Shown here: in pieces, positions 36,363 through 45,585 of the stretch | Layout: the number at the start of each line of letters is the position of its first letter | How positions within the stretch are numbered: position 1 is the stretch's first letter | NCBI RefSeq assembly: GCF_021284745.1 | Contig: NZ_CP089925.1 | Coordinates: forward strand, 248,001 to 312,000 | Source of the DNA: Lysobacter sp. KIS68-7 | GTDB lineage: Bacteria; Pseudomonadota; Gammaproteobacteria; Xanthomonadales; Xanthomonadaceae | Length of the DNA stretch: 64,000 bases | Direction of reading: 5' to 3' | Made by a program: the position numbers and the translations under genes | The notes under the pieces: generated by a model | Database searches by the model: none | What the model saw: only the letters and a program-made list of their open reading frames with translations | Told to the model about the DNA's origin: nothing

Positions 36363-37007
36363 CTAGCTCTGCAGTTCGCGCACCGAATGCGGATCGACTG
36401 AATAGGGATGCACGACGCCGTCGAAATCCGGCTGGGCTTCGATGCGCGCGACCCATTCACGAAGGCGTGAATATGGCGTGAGCGCGATCCCGGCTTCTTC
36501 CGCGCGGCTGGCGTAGGCGAACAAGGCGATGTCCGCGATGGTGTATGCGTCGCCTGCGATGAAGGGGTGGCTGGCGAGCAACGTATCCAGGATGTCGAGC
36601 GCGCGCAGTCCCGCCTTGCGCTTGGCCGCCACGAGTTCCGCCGAACGCCGTTCGAGCTTGCCGGTCATCGTCCAGTGGCGCAGTGCGCCGATGGTCGATT
36701 CGACGTTCTCCTGCTCGAACGACAACCATTGGTGCACCTTCGCGCGCGCGTACGGTTCGCTCGGCAGGTAACGCGTTCCGTCGGCGAGGAACGCCAGGAT
36801 GGCGTTGGATTCGGCGAGCGCGCGGCCGTCGTCCAGGCGGATCGCCGGCACGCGGCCGGTGGGATTCAGCGCGAGGAAGCCGGGCGACTGCCCTTCCCCT
36901 TCGAAGATCGACACCTGCTGCGTGGCGTGGGGAATCCCGAGGTGGGCGAGCAACTGGCGGACTTTCCAGGCGTTGCGCGAAGGGAGGTAGTCGAACAGCG
37001 TGAGCAT
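36363..37007 (-). CDS. Glutathione S-transferase family protein
   Basis: A 214-residue GST with thioredoxin-fold N-domain (LFDYLPSRNAWKVRQLLAHLG, NPTGRVPAIRLDDGRALAESNAILAFLA in part) and a helical C-domain (HPFIAGDAYTIADIALFAYASRA). It probably conjugates glutathione to electrophiles, although the bacterial clade could be a lyase or reductase. The N-terminal Ser (PSRNAW) sits where the active Ser/Tyr is expected. The ribosome site is weak. It is divergent from the GNAT gene, with the promoter in 37008-37122. Confidence 0.88.
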   Translation of the reverse strand: MLTLFDYLPSRNAWKVRQLLAHLGIPHATQQVSIFEGEGQSPGFLALNPTGRVPAIRLDDGRALAESNAILAFLADGTRYLPSEPYARAKVHQWLSFEQENVESTIGALRHWTMTGKLERRSAELVAAKRKAGLRALDILDTLLASHPFIAGDAYTIADIALFAYASRAEEAGIALTPYSRLREWVARIEAQPDFDGVVHPYSVDPHSVRELQS

Positions 37008-37122
37008 CGGCGTTGGTCCGTGTCGGTGGAGGCGCAGTGTCGGTTCGACGCGTCGCGTGCGATATCCGAATCCTGCGCCGTGGCGTATAACGCGCACTCC
37101 CTCGCAGCCGCTTCCGGAGCCC

Positions 37123-37671
37123 ATGGCGCATTCCGACGAGACGCATTCCGATGAGGTCAGGATCGTGCCGGTCGCGCAGGACGACGCGGCCGCATTGTCT
37201 GCGCTGTGCCGCGCGATCTATCCCCAGTTCTACACGCACCTCTGGGACGACGAAGGGGCCTGGTACACGGAGGCGACCTATGGCGTTGCGACGCTGCAAT
37301 CCGAACTGGCAGCCCCGAACTCGCGCTTCTGGTACCTCGAAGTCGATGGCCAGCGCGTCGGCTATCTCAAGCTGAACCTCGCGCGCGACCTCGCCGGCGA
37401 ACCCGGCGGTCTGGAGATCGAACGCATCTACTTGCTGCGCGAGTTTACCGGGCAAGGGCTGGGTGGACGCCTGATGGCCTTCTCGCTCGACGTCGCCCGC
37501 GGACTGCACCGGCGCTATGCCTGGCTGCACGTCATGGACAGCAGCGAGGAATCGATTGCGTTCTACACACGCCTGGGCTTCACGATCGTCGGCGAGACCA
37601 TGCTTCCCTTCGACCACATGCTCCCGCACTACCGGCGCATGTGGCGGATGCGCAAAGCGCTGGACAATTAG
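37123..37671 (+). CDS. GNAT family N-acetyltransferase
   Basis: A 182-residue GNAT protein. The acetyl-CoA motif A reads [21 protein letters not shown] with the R/Q-x-x-G-x-G/A pattern. Motif B appears in [24 protein letters not shown]. The substrate is unknown. CGGAG lies before the ATG at 37123. Its stop TAG shares bases with the convergent folE stop (TTAG). Confidence 0.85.
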   Translation: MAHSDETHSDEVRIVPVAQDDAAALSALCRAIYPQFYTHLWDDEGAWYTEATYGVATLQSELAAPNSRFWYLEVDGQRVGYLKLNLARDLAGEPGGLEIERIYLLREFTGQGLGGRLMAFSLDVARGLHRRYAWLHVMDSSEESIAFYTRLGFTIVGETMLPFDHMLPHYRRMWRMRKALDN

Positions 37672-38291
37672 GCCAGCGCGTCAAGAATGTCGCGCCGCCA
37701 CGGTTCCTGTTCGAATTGCCCGAGCAGTCGCCGCGTCACCATCGCGACGCCATGCATGCGCGCACCGCGCGAACCGATGCACTCGTGCGCCGCCTTGATC
37801 ACCACCGCGACGCCGCGCGGTTGCAACACGCGACCCAGCGTATCGGCGATCTCCGCCGTCAGCCGCTCCTGGATCTGCAGGCGCCGGCCGTAGGCATCCA
37901 CCAGGCGCGCGAGCTTGGAGATCCCCACCACGCGCTTGCCCGGCAGGTAGGCGACGTGCACCACGCCGCGGATCGCGGCCATGTGGTGTTCGCACACCGA
38001 TTGCAGCGGGATGTCGCGCAGCAACACGATGTCGTCGTAACCGCCGGTTTCCTCGAAGGTGCGGCTGAGGATGCGCGCGGGGTCGAGGCGATAGCCGCCG
38101 AACCATTCCTCGTAGGCGCGCACGACGCGCGCGGGCGTCTCGTGCAGGCCCTCGCGCGCCGGTTCGTCGCCGGCCCAACGGATGAGCGTGCGCACCGCGT
38201 CCTCCGCCTCTTCGCGTGAAGGGCGCGCGGCCGGTTGGGCCGCCGGCTGCGCCAGGGAACGTTCAATGAGTTGCAGCGGGTCGTCGAGCAC
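37668..38291 (-). CDS. folE: GTP cyclohydrolase I
   Basis: A 207-residue FolE that turns GTP into 7,8-dihydroneopterin triphosphate for folate. Zinc ligands and active-site residues are in [20 protein letters not shown] and in [14 protein letters not shown] chose the GTG at 38291, which has GAGG eight bases upstream. No ATG fits, and longer frames upstream have no family features. It is divergent from the Rieske/FAD gene. Confidence 0.93.
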   Translation of the reverse strand: MLDDPLQLIERSLAQPAAQPAARPSREEAEDAVRTLIRWAGDEPAREGLHETPARVVRAYEEWFGGYRLDPARILSRTFEETGGYDDIVLLRDIPLQSVCEHHMAAIRGVVHVAYLPGKRVVGISKLARLVDAYGRRLQIQERLTAEIADTLGRVLQPRGVAVVIKAAHECIGSRGARMHGVAMVTRRLLGQFEQEPWRRDILDALA

Positions 38292-38409
38292 GACGCATAC
38301 CTCGAAACAGGTGGGCCTGTTCGAATGGATGCACCAGTGCGGCAGCGGTTCCCGGGAACCGGCCCCTGCCCGCTGCATCCAATCCATTGCACCGACGAGG
38401 AGAACGACG

Positions 38410-39921
38410 ATGGGCCACTCCGACACGCCGCCGCCAGGGCCGGATTTCGCGCAAGGCGTCGCGTTGTCGAGCGTGCCCGCAGCGGGCGTGCTCGCGGGGC
38501 ATGTCGACGGCGAAGCGGTGTTGCTCGCGCGCCTGGACGACGGCCTCCACGCCGTGAGCGGCACATGCACGCATTGGAGCGGCACCCTCGGCGAGGGGCG
38601 CGTCGAAGGCGATGTCGTCCACTGCCCCTTGCACCACGCCTGCTTCAGCCTGCGCACGGGGCGGGCACTGAAAGCACCGGCCTTCGCGCCGCTCGATACG
38701 TGGTGCGTCGAGGTCGAGGGCGACAAGGTCTTCGTGCGTGCGAAGCAGGACATCGCCGGGACCCGCGCGCCAGGCACGCAGGCCCATCCGCAACGCATCG
38801 TGATCGTCGGCGGTGGCGCGGCGGGGTTCGCGGCCGCCACGCGCCTGCGCGAACTGGGCTTCGAGGGTGCGCTGACGATGTTGAGCGCCGACCACGATCC
38901 GCCGTGCGATCGACCCAACCTGTCGAAGGATTTCCTGGCCGGCAACGCGCCGCCCGAGTGGATTCCGTTGCAGCCGGATTCGTATTACACCGAACGGCGC
39001 ATCGACCTGCGCCTGCGTTGCGACGTCAGCGACATCGATACGACCGCGCGCGAAGTGGTCACCGGCGCCGGCGAACGCTTCGGCTACGACGCGCTGCTCC
39101 TTGCCACGGGCGCGGAACCCGTGCGCCTGCCCACGCCGGGATTCGATCGTCCCAACGTCTTCATGTTGCGCACGCTGCAGGATGCGAGCGCAATCGTGGC
39201 GGCCGCGAAGAGCGCAAGGACAGTGGCACTCGTCGGCGCGGGCTTCATCGGCATGGAGGCCGCCGGGGCGTTGCGCGCGCGCGGCCTCGACGTGCATGTC
39301 ATCGCGCGCGAAGAAGTACCGCTGGAACGGGTGTTCGGGCGCGACTTCGGCAACGGCATCACCGATCTGCATCGCGCACATGGCGTCAACATCCACCTGA
39401 AAGCCACGGCGGCGTCGTTCGACGGGGCGTCGCTCACGCTCGAAGACGGCGCGCGCATCCCCGCGGACCTGCTGATCGTCGGCGTCGGCGTGAAGCCGCG
39501 CACGCAACTCGCCGAACGCGCGGGTTTGCAGGTGCAGGACGGCATCCTCGTCGACGCGCTGCTGCAAACCTCGACGCCGGGCATCTGGGCCGCAGGCGAC
39601 GTCGCGCGCTATCCGCTCGGCGAAGGTCGCGCGAGGATCGAACATTGGGTGCACGCCGAACGCCAGGGGCAAACGGCGGCGGCGAACATGCTCGGCGCGA
39701 AGCAGGTGTTCGACGATGTGCCCTTCTTCTGGACGTACCACCAGGGCCACGAATTCCGCTACACCGGGCATGCGGAGCAATGGGACGACCTGCGCGTCGA
39801 CGGCAGCGTGCCGGACGGCGATTGCACGGCGCGCTTCTATCGCGGGGGACGCTTGCTGGCCGCTGCGTCGGTCGGGCGCGACGTGGAAAACCTCGAGATC
39901 GAGGCGCAATTGCGGGGTTAG
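38410..39921 (+). CDS. Rieske domain-FAD/NAD(P)H oxidoreductase fusion
   Basis: A 503-residue protein. The N-terminal Rieske [2Fe-2S] domain has C53-x-H55 (GTCTHW) and C72-x2-H75 (HCPLHHACF). An FAD/NAD-dependent reductase follows, with [14 protein letters not shown], a central NAD motif [18 protein letters not shown] and the late [14 protein letters not shown]. This is the apoptosis-inducing-factor-3-like arrangement, where electrons pass from NAD(P)H through FAD to the cluster. The partner is unknown. A good GAGGAG lies before the ATG. Confidence 0.9.
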   Translation: MGHSDTPPPGPDFAQGVALSSVPAAGVLAGHVDGEAVLLARLDDGLHAVSGTCTHWSGTLGEGRVEGDVVHCPLHHACFSLRTGRALKAPAFAPLDTWCVEVEGDKVFVRAKQDIAGTRAPGTQAHPQRIVIVGGGAAGFAAATRLRELGFEGALTMLSADHDPPCDRPNLSKDFLAGNAPPEWIPLQPDSYYTERRIDLRLRCDVSDIDTTAREVVTGAGERFGYDALLLATGAEPVRLPTPGFDRPNVFMLRTLQDASAIVAAAKSARTVALVGAGFIGMEAAGALRARGLDVHVIAREEVPLERVFGRDFGNGITDLHRAHGVNIHLKATAASFDGASLTLEDGARIPADLLIVGVGVKPRTQLAERAGLQVQDGILVDALLQTSTPGIWAAGDVARYPLGEGRARIEHWVHAERQGQTAAANMLGAKQVFDDVPFFWTYHQGHEFRYTGHAEQWDDLRVDGSVPDGDCTARFYRGGRLLAAASVGRDVENLEIEAQLRG

Positions 39922-40382
39922 GGCGCCAGCACCTTGCGATACACGATGAAACCGGTGGGCGCTGCGAGCGTGTCGTAAAGCCGGCGCGCAGTCGCGTTGG
40001 CCTCCTGCGTCTGCCAATACACCTTCGGCAAGCCCTGCGTCCGCGCGAACGCGTACACCGCTTCGATCAATGCACGCCCGACCCCTGCGCCGCGCACCGC
40101 ATCGTCGACAAAGAGATCCTGCAGGTAGCAGTTGTCCTGCACCTGGATGGTGCTCCGATGCAGCACGACGTGGGCGAGGCCCACCAGCGCACCTCCTTTC
40201 TCCGCAACGAATCCAAGCACGGGTTCGGCCGGATCCAGCAGGCGCGACCAGGTCGTCGCGTTGATGGCGTCGGACAGCGCCGTCGCGCCCAGCCGCCCGT
40301 AGAACGCGTTGTAGCCGGACCAGAGCGCCGACCACTGCGCCTGATCGGCGGACGACAAGGGACGAACCATGAGATCGGACAT
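39918..40382 (-). CDS. GNAT family N-acetyltransferase
   Basis: A 154-residue GNAT with CoA-binding YLQDLFVDDAVRGAGVGRALIEAVY and a C-terminal VYWQTQEANATARRLYDTL typical of the family. The substrate is unknown. The ATG at 40382 gives MSDLMVRPL; a second in-frame ATG at 40370 is possible. Its promoter overlaps that of the divergent tetR gene (40383-40497). The stop shares bases with the Rieske gene stop (TTAG). Confidence 0.85.
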   Translation of the reverse strand: MSDLMVRPLSSADQAQWSALWSGYNAFYGRLGATALSDAINATTWSRLLDPAEPVLGFVAEKGGALVGLAHVVLHRSTIQVQDNCYLQDLFVDDAVRGAGVGRALIEAVYAFARTQGLPKVYWQTQEANATARRLYDTLAAPTGFIVYRKVLAP

Positions 40383-40461
40383 GCGTTGGCCATTCCGCGA
40401 GGCGGACCGACAGGATGCTGCCCGCCCGATGCGCGCGCAATTGCACTTTGACGGGAGGGAC

Positions 40462-40499
40462 TTGCGCCCCCGCCCAGACCATGTATACGCTGTATACAT
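40462..40499 (+). promoter_or_regulatory. tetR promoter with operator palindrome over the start codon
   Basis: ATGTATAC (40481-40488) and GTATACAT (40492-40499) are exact inverted repeats with a 3-nt spacer. The right half includes the first two bases of the tetR ATG at 40498. A TTGCGC (40462-40467) and TATACG (40484-40489), 16 nt apart, would place the transcription start at the ATG. That fits a leaderless mRNA and autorepression. The only G-rich stretch is about 40 nt upstream, too far for a Shine-Dalgarno. Confidence 0.65.
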
Positions 40500-41079
40500 G
40501 CCCGACCCGACCACCGCCGAACGCATCGTCCTGGCCGCCCGCGAGCTCCTCGAGCGCGAGGGTGTCGGCGCCGTTTCGATGCGTCGCGTCGGCGACGCGG
40601 TGGGCATCACGCCGATGGCGATCTACCGGCATTTCCCGGATCGCGAGGCGCTGCTGCAACGGATCAGCGATGACGCCTTCGGGGAGATCGCGCGCCAATG
40701 GGCGGCCGCTTCGCGCAAGGGCACGCCGCTCGCGCGCCTGCTGGCCGTGCATCGCAACTACCTCGACTACGCGTTGGCGCACCCCCACCTGTTCGATTAC
40801 GTGTTCTCCAGTGCGCACACCGGGACGCGCCAGTTCCCCGAGGACATGCGCGCGCATCGTTCGCCCACGCTCAACGTCGTCGCCGACCTGGTGCAGGCCG
40901 CGATGGACGAAGGCGTGCTGCGACGCGACGACGTGTGGGAGATCGTCATGACCTTCTGGGCGCATTCGCACGGATTGATCGCGCTCTACCGCGCCGGCCG
41001 CTTCAGCTACGACGCCCCGGCGTTCCGCCATTTCTACGATGCCTCCCTGCGGAGATTGATCGATGGACTCAAGGCCTGA
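40498..41079 (+). CDS. TetR/AcrR family transcriptional regulator
   Basis: A 193-residue TetR with the N-terminal helix-turn-helix (ERIVLAARELLEREGVGAVSMRRVGDAVGITPMAIYRHFPDREALL in part) and a helical ligand-binding domain. It most likely represses itself and the overlapping downstream gene through the palindrome at its start codon. The 3' end overlaps the Lnt-like gene by 17 nt. The inducer is unknown. Confidence 0.9.
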   Translation: MPDPTTAERIVLAARELLEREGVGAVSMRRVGDAVGITPMAIYRHFPDREALLQRISDDAFGEIARQWAAASRKGTPLARLLAVHRNYLDYALAHPHLFDYVFSSAHTGTRQFPEDMRAHRSPTLNVVADLVQAAMDEGVLRRDDVWEIVMTFWAHSHGLIALYRAGRFSYDAPAFRHFYDASLRRLIDGLKA

Positions 41080-42493
41080 AACGAATTTCCGGCGCACGCT
41101 GTTCGCGGCGTGCGTCGCCGTTGCGATCTCCGCCACCGCATGGTGGTTCGGCACGGGCTTGCAGCCGATCTGGTGGATGACGTGGATCGCGCCGATGCCG
41201 CTGCTCTGGCTCGCGACGCGCTTCCCGCTGCGCGTGTGGATGCCCGCGACGCTCATCGCGCCCATGCTCGGCAGCTTCAACCTGTGGTCCTACCTGCACG
41301 ACAAGCTGCACCTGCCGGCGAGCGTGCTGGTCCAGCTCATCGTCCTGCCGGCCTTGGTCGCCACGCTGCTCGTTGCGCTCTTTCGTGCATGGATCCGTCG
41401 AGGGCGGCCGTTGCACGCGGCATTGGCGACGGCGGCGGCCGCCACGGCCATCGGCTTCGCAAGCGCTGCGTCCTCGCCCCACGGCACCTGGGGCGACATC
41501 GCCTACACGCAGATGGATGCGGTGTGGGTGATCCAGATCGCGGCGCTCACCGGTTTGTGGGGCATCGGGTTCGTCCTGTGGTGGGTTGCGGCATGCGTCG
41601 TCGCGGCGACGGCGCCTGCGTTGCCGCGCAAGGCGCGCATGCAGGCCGGCCTCGGTGCGGTCGGCATGCTCGCGATCAGCCTGGGCTTCGCGGCGTGGCG
41701 GCTCGCCGTGCCTGCGCCTGATGCCGAAGCGCGCGTGGGCCTGCTGGCCGTCGATGGCCCCATTCGCGCGGATGTCGACACCCCGGTCGGCGCATCGTTG
41801 TTGCGACGCTACGTCGCCGGCATCGATCGCCTGGCCGATGCGGGCGCGAACGTCGTCGTGTTGCCTGAAACGGTGTTCTCCGCCTCGCAGACCCGCATCG
41901 CACCGCTGGCCGACGTGGCCCGCGCGCGCGGCGTGCGTTTGGTGGCCGGCGTCGACCATCGCATCGCGCCGAGCGAAGAACGCAACACGGCCGTCGCCTT
42001 CGTGGCAGACGAGACGTTCGCCTACGCGAAGCAACATCTGTTGCCCGGGCTCGAATCGCAGTACCAGCCTGGCAATGCGCGCCTGTCCTTGCCGGGCACG
42101 CCCCGCATGGCGCTGGCGATCTGCAAGGACCTGGACTTCAGCCACATCGGCCGCGACAACGCCGGCACGCAATTGCTGCTCGCACCGGCGTGGGACTTCG
42201 GCGTGGATGGTTGGCTGCACGCGCGCATGGCGATGTTGCGTGGCGTGGAGAACGGATTCGCATTGGCGCGCACGGCGCGCGATGGACGCATGACCTTGAG
42301 CGACGATCGCGGGCGCGTGGTGGTGGATGCTTCGGCTGCGGGCGACGTCGCGTCCGCGATCGGCACCCTGCCCTTGCGTTCCACGCGCACGCTCTATGCG
42401 CGATGGGGCGACTGGTTCGCCTGGGTGTGCGCGGCGGCCAGCGTGGTGTTGCTGGCCGCGTTGCTCGTGCGACGGGGCGCCGCTACTCGGTGA
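41063..42493 (+). CDS. Apolipoprotein N-acyltransferase-like nitrilase membrane protein
   Basis: A 476-residue protein with five or six N-terminal membrane helices (about 12-215). A carbon-nitrogen hydrolase domain follows, with the Glu-Lys-Cys triad in LPETVF, KQHLLPG and AICKDLDF, and a final membrane helix near 445-470. This is the Lnt fold, which N-acylates lipoproteins in the periplasm. It is divergent enough that it may be a paralogue with another acyl or amide substrate rather than the essential Lnt. It is co-transcribed with tetR. Confidence 0.75.
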   Translation: MDSRPETNFRRTLFAACVAVAISATAWWFGTGLQPIWWMTWIAPMPLLWLATRFPLRVWMPATLIAPMLGSFNLWSYLHDKLHLPASVLVQLIVLPALVATLLVALFRAWIRRGRPLHAALATAAAATAIGFASAASSPHGTWGDIAYTQMDAVWVIQIAALTGLWGIGFVLWWVAACVVAATAPALPRKARMQAGLGAVGMLAISLGFAAWRLAVPAPDAEARVGLLAVDGPIRADVDTPVGASLLRRYVAGIDRLADAGANVVVLPETVFSASQTRIAPLADVARARGVRLVAGVDHRIAPSEERNTAVAFVADETFAYAKQHLLPGLESQYQPGNARLSLPGTPRMALAICKDLDFSHIGRDNAGTQLLLAPAWDFGVDGWLHARMAMLRGVENGFALARTARDGRMTLSDDRGRVVVDASAAGDVASAIGTLPLRSTRTLYARWGDWFAWVCAAASVVLLAALLVRRGAATR

Positions 42494-43763
42494 ACCCGAC
42501 CACGGTCCACGTCTTCGCCGCCACCGTCGAGACAGCCTGCGTCATCGCCGAATTCGCCGACAGCCAGATGACGTTGGCGCCGGTGTTGGAATTGCGCCAC
42601 AGGACGTCCGCGCGACGGTCGCCGTTGTAGTCGCCCGACGCCACGATCTTCCACACCGCGGGAACGGTGGCCACGGACTGTGTGGTCGCCGAGTTGCCCG
42701 CACGCCAGATCACGTTCGCGCCCGAGCTGATGTTGCGCCACAGGATGTCCGACTTGCCGTCGCCGTCGTAGTCGCCGGAGCCGGCCACGGTCCAGACCTG
42801 GCCCGCCACCGTCGTGACGGCCATGGTCGTCGCCGAATTCGCGGCACGCCAGATCACGTTGGCGCCGGTCGCACTGTTGCGCCACAGGATGTCCGACCTG
42901 CCGTCGCCGTCGTAATCGCCCGAGCCCACGATGTGCCAGACACTCGCGATCGTCGGCATCGCGGTCGCGGTGGTGGAGTTCCCCGAGCGCCAGATCACGC
43001 CCTGGCCGGTCGTGACGTTGTGCCACAGGATGTCGGCGCGGTGGTCGCCGTCGTAGTCGCCCGAGCCGGCCACTTGCCAGGCCGTGCCGGCCACGCGGCC
43101 GACGGCCAGCGACGCGGCGGAGCTGCCCGCGCGCCAGATCACGTTCACGCCGGAGCTGGCGTTGCGCCAGAGGATGTCCGACTTTCCGTCGCCGTCGTAA
43201 TCGCCCACGCCCACCACTTGCCACGGCGGGACGGCGGTCGTCACTGCGGTGGTCGCGTTCGAAGCACCCGAGCGCCAGATCACGTTGGCCCCCGACGCTG
43301 TGTTGCGCCACAGGATGTCGGAACGTCCGTCGCCGTTGAAATCGGATTTGCGCGACATGACCGCCGGCGCGCTGATGGTGATCACGCCCGACATGCCGAC
43401 GCCATTCGGCCCGCCATGTTCGTCGCAGAAGAACCGCACGGTGCCCGCCGTCGGGAACGCGACGACCGCCGACCAGGCCGCGCTGCTCAGGTTGCCGTTG
43501 CCACCTGCGCCGTCGCATCCGTTTGCGCAACGGAACGCAGTGATCGCGCCGGGATCGGAGCGCGCGTTGTGGAAGCCGCCGCCGTTCTGGAACGTCACCG
43601 TATCGCCGGCCGCAATGGTCAGCGTGTTGGGCGTGAACGTGCGGTTCGCGTTCGCCGTCACGACGTGGTTGGCGGCGGACGCCGTCGCCGACAGCACCAG
43701 GCCGGCGGCCAAGGCCGAACCGAGGGTCCCGGCATTCGCAAACGCTGATCCCTTCGCTCGCAT
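42483..43763 (-). CDS. Secreted cupredoxin-FG-GAP repeat protein
   Basis: A 426-residue exported protein. After the signal peptide (to about ATASA) comes a plastocyanin-like domain (about 30-135). Its candidate copper ligands are His in GGGFHNARSD, Cys and His in FFCDEHGGP, and Met in GVGMSG. Six FG-GAP/VCBS-like repeats of about 52 residues follow, each with D-x-D-G-D-x-x-x-D and ILWRN-NVIW blocks. The repeats bind calcium and form a beta-propeller. It overlaps the Lnt-like gene end by 11 nt (convergent). GAGG precedes the ATG at 43763. Confidence 0.85.
   Translation of the reverse strand: MRAKGSAFANAGTLGSALAAGLVLSATASAANHVVTANANRTFTPNTLTIAAGDTVTFQNGGGFHNARSDPGAITAFRCANGCDGAGGNGNLSSAAWSAVVAFPTAGTVRFFCDEHGGPNGVGMSGVITISAPAVMSRKSDFNGDGRSDILWRNTASGANVIWRSGASNATTAVTTAVPPWQVVGVGDYDGDGKSDILWRNASSGVNVIWRAGSSAASLAVGRVAGTAWQVAGSGDYDGDHRADILWHNVTTGQGVIWRSGNSTTATAMPTIASVWHIVGSGDYDGDGRSDILWRNSATGANVIWRAANSATTMAVTTVAGQVWTVAGSGDYDGDGKSDILWRNISSGANVIWRAGNSATTQSVATVPAVWKIVASGDYNGDRRADVLWRNSNTGANVIWLSANSAMTQAVSTVAAKTWTVVGFTE
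42525..43355 (-). repeat. Six tandem coding repeats of about 156 bp
   Basis: The FG-GAP part of the cupredoxin gene shows six head-to-tail units. Each encodes GDYDGDGKSDILWRN, or close variants, and then ANVIWRAG. Units differ at many third positions, so this is an old coding repeat rather than a recent expansion or a CRISPR array. Confidence 0.8.
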
Positions 43764-43899
43764 GGCGCACCTCGCGTCTTGGCCCGATGTTCCGGGCCGA
43801 ATTAGGAGGGCACCACCGCTTCGATTGCGTGAACACGCCACCGACGAGCTGCCCCGACGGCACGTGCATATCGGTTGGACGCGGATTGGTTCATCGGCG

Positions 43900-43932
43900 C
43901 CGCCCGGCGGTTAAAACTTCGTTGCCGGGCGG
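43900..43932 (-). terminator. Possible terminator of the 79-aa gene
   Basis: CCGCCCGG (43900-43907) and CCGGGCGG (43925-43932) are exact inverted repeats around 17 nt. They lie just downstream of the stop at 43945 on the leftward strand. There is no T-run after the stem. Confidence 0.4.
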
Positions 43933-43944
43933 GGGGGGCAAGGA

Positions 43945-44184
43945 TTACGCGGTCGCGCCGGATTTCGCCTTGCGCGGCGGATTGGCGGGCGCGGGATGCG
44001 TCCCTTCCGAGGCCGCGATGTGCTTCAGCGTGCAGGTATTCCCGAGCTTTTCGATCACGCCACCTGCCTCTTCGAAGGCGGTCAGGTCCGCGGCGATGCT
44101 TTCGTGCGTGGGTTCGCGATTCGCCTTCGCGAGGGGCTTGCGGGCGAACAGGTGCCCTGTGTTGCCGGGCGTTTTCACAGCCAT
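43945..44184 (-). CDS. Small hypothetical protein (79 aa)
   Basis: A 79-residue cytoplasmic-looking protein: MAVKTPGNTGHLFARKPLAKANREPTHES, then ADLTAFEEAGGVIEKLGNTCTLKHI, and a Lys/Pro/Ala tail. It has one Cys and one predicted helix. AGGA lies before the ATG at 44184. No family recognised; its length, ribosome site and codon use support reality. Confidence 0.65.
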   Translation of the reverse strand: MAVKTPGNTGHLFARKPLAKANREPTHESIAADLTAFEEAGGVIEKLGNTCTLKHIAASEGTHPAPANPPRKAKSGATA

Positions 44185-44296
44185 GGTGTCGTCCTGAGTT
44201 CCGGAACAGAGCTGCACGGAGGCTCGGGACACGACGCGAGGCACGGGGCCGGTCGAGTGCCGGCCCACTATACAGGGCGAACGTGAATGCCTTCGA

Positions 44297-44851
44297 TCAG
44301 TGGGCCGGGGCCGGCAGGGCCTTCACCGCATCGAGGGTTTCCTTCACGTGCATGTTCGGATTGAGGTCCGAATACACGTGCGCGATGTTGCCCGAGGGCG
44401 CGATCACGTAGGACGTCCGGTTCGACCACTCGGGCTTCTGCGACAGGATCGCGTCGTATTGCTTGGCGATTTTCGCGCCCGGATCGGCCGCGACCGGGAA
44501 CTTGCCGCCGCAGTGCTCGGTTTCCTTCGAGAACGCGGCGAGCTCGCTCGTGTTGCCCGCGGTGACGCCGATGACCGTGGCGTGCTGCGCCTTGAAGTCG
44601 TCGATGGCTTCGGAGAACAGGTGCGCTTCCAGGTTGCAGCCCGGGGTATGGGCCGCGGGGAAGAAGTACAAGACCACCGGGCCCTTCTTCAGTGCATCGG
44701 CGAGGCTGAAGGTGAAGGGTTTGCCGGCGAGGTAGGCCGGGGCGCTGAAGTCGGGCGCCTTGGTGTCGACCTTCAGGGCGGCGAAGGACGGTGCGGCGAA
44801 CGCGGCGACGGCGATGGCGCAGGAGGCGGCAAGCTTGAGCACGGGCTTCAT
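44297..44851 (-). CDS. Exported peroxiredoxin (AhpC/TSA-Bcp type)
   Basis: A 184-residue protein with a cleavable signal peptide (MKPVLKLAASCAIAVAAFAAPSFA) and a peroxiredoxin domain. The peroxidatic Cys lies in AAHTPGCNLEAHLF, the Thr-Pro-x-x-Cys position. A second Cys is in TEHCGGKF and could resolve it. It would reduce peroxides in the periplasm. GAGGA precedes the ATG. It is divergent from the membrane-protein gene; their shared promoter lies in 44852-44918. Confidence 0.88.
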   Translation of the reverse strand: MKPVLKLAASCAIAVAAFAAPSFAALKVDTKAPDFSAPAYLAGKPFTFSLADALKKGPVVLYFFPAAHTPGCNLEAHLFSEAIDDFKAQHATVIGVTAGNTSELAAFSKETEHCGGKFPVAADPGAKIAKQYDAILSQKPEWSNRTSYVIAPSGNIAHVYSDLNPNMHVKETLDAVKALPAPAH

Positions 44852-44918
44852 GGCGGTCCATTCCTCGTGGGGTACGCGACAGCATAATGCGCCCCGACCG
44901 CCGCTGCAGGACGACGCC

Positions 44919-45485
44919 TTGGAACACCTCGCCCACCTCTCCACCTTCGTCTCGCTGATCTACGGATTGGGCGTGGCCAACGTGCTGGCGCACCTCGCCT
45001 CGCTCATCAAGCGTGGCAAGCGCGCCGACTGGTACTGGGTCCACACGCTGTGGAGCGCGTTCCTGCTCCTGGCGATGGCGAGCTTCTGGTGGTTGCTGCA
45101 GAACTGGGCCCGCGTGCCGCACATCAGCTACCTCACCTACCTGAGCATGCTGCTGATTCCTTCGCTGTTGTTCATGCTGTCGGACCTGCTGTTCCCCGAT
45201 CGCGGCGAAGGCGCGGTGAACCTCAAGGCGCATTTCTTCGCGATCAAGCGCCCGCTGTTCCTGCTCCTGTCCGCCCTGGTCGCCGCCGACACGCTCGACT
45301 CCGTGCTCAAGGGTTGGCAGCACATGCGGGAGCTGGGGCCCCTGTACTGGAGCGCGCAGGTGTTCTTTTTCCTCGGCTGCCTAGTCTGCGCCCGCTCCGG
45401 CAGCGAGCGCGTGCAGGGCGCGTTCGCGGTCGTGACCTTCGGGCTGTATCTCGTCGGGATCAGCAACGCGCTGGCATCGGTCTGA
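44919..45485 (+). CDS. Four- or five-helix membrane protein of unknown function
   Basis: A 188-residue hydrophobic protein beginning LEHLAHLSTFVSLIYGLGVANVLAHL, with helices near 8-30, 42-62, 72-92, 108-128 and 140-180. I chose the TTG at 44919, with AGGA seven bases upstream. Longer frames upstream run into the peroxiredoxin promoter and gene. No conserved catalytic residues are visible. Confidence 0.65.
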   Translation: MEHLAHLSTFVSLIYGLGVANVLAHLASLIKRGKRADWYWVHTLWSAFLLLAMASFWWLLQNWARVPHISYLTYLSMLLIPSLLFMLSDLLFPDRGEGAVNLKAHFFAIKRPLFLLLSALVAADTLDSVLKGWQHMRELGPLYWSAQVFFFLGCLVCARSGSERVQGAFAVVTFGLYLVGISNALASV

Positions 45486-45585
45486 CCGGACCTGCGTCAC
45501 GGTTGACATGACTGATGGGCCAGCGGTCGGGGCCGGTGGGGGTGGCAAACTCGCTTCTTTGTCGCGTTTCCACAGGGGAAAACCA

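Noticed and set aside
38263-41280. A 1005-codon leftward open frame across the Rieske/FAD gene, GNAT and tetR
   Set aside because: It is antisense to the Rieske/FAD and tetR genes and out of frame with the GNAT gene; no motif is visible in its translation.
42525-43355. Regular ~156-bp periodicity considered as a CRISPR array or recent tandem duplication
   Set aside because: Units are in frame, encode FG-GAP repeats and are diverged at third positions; there are no short identical repeats with unique spacers.
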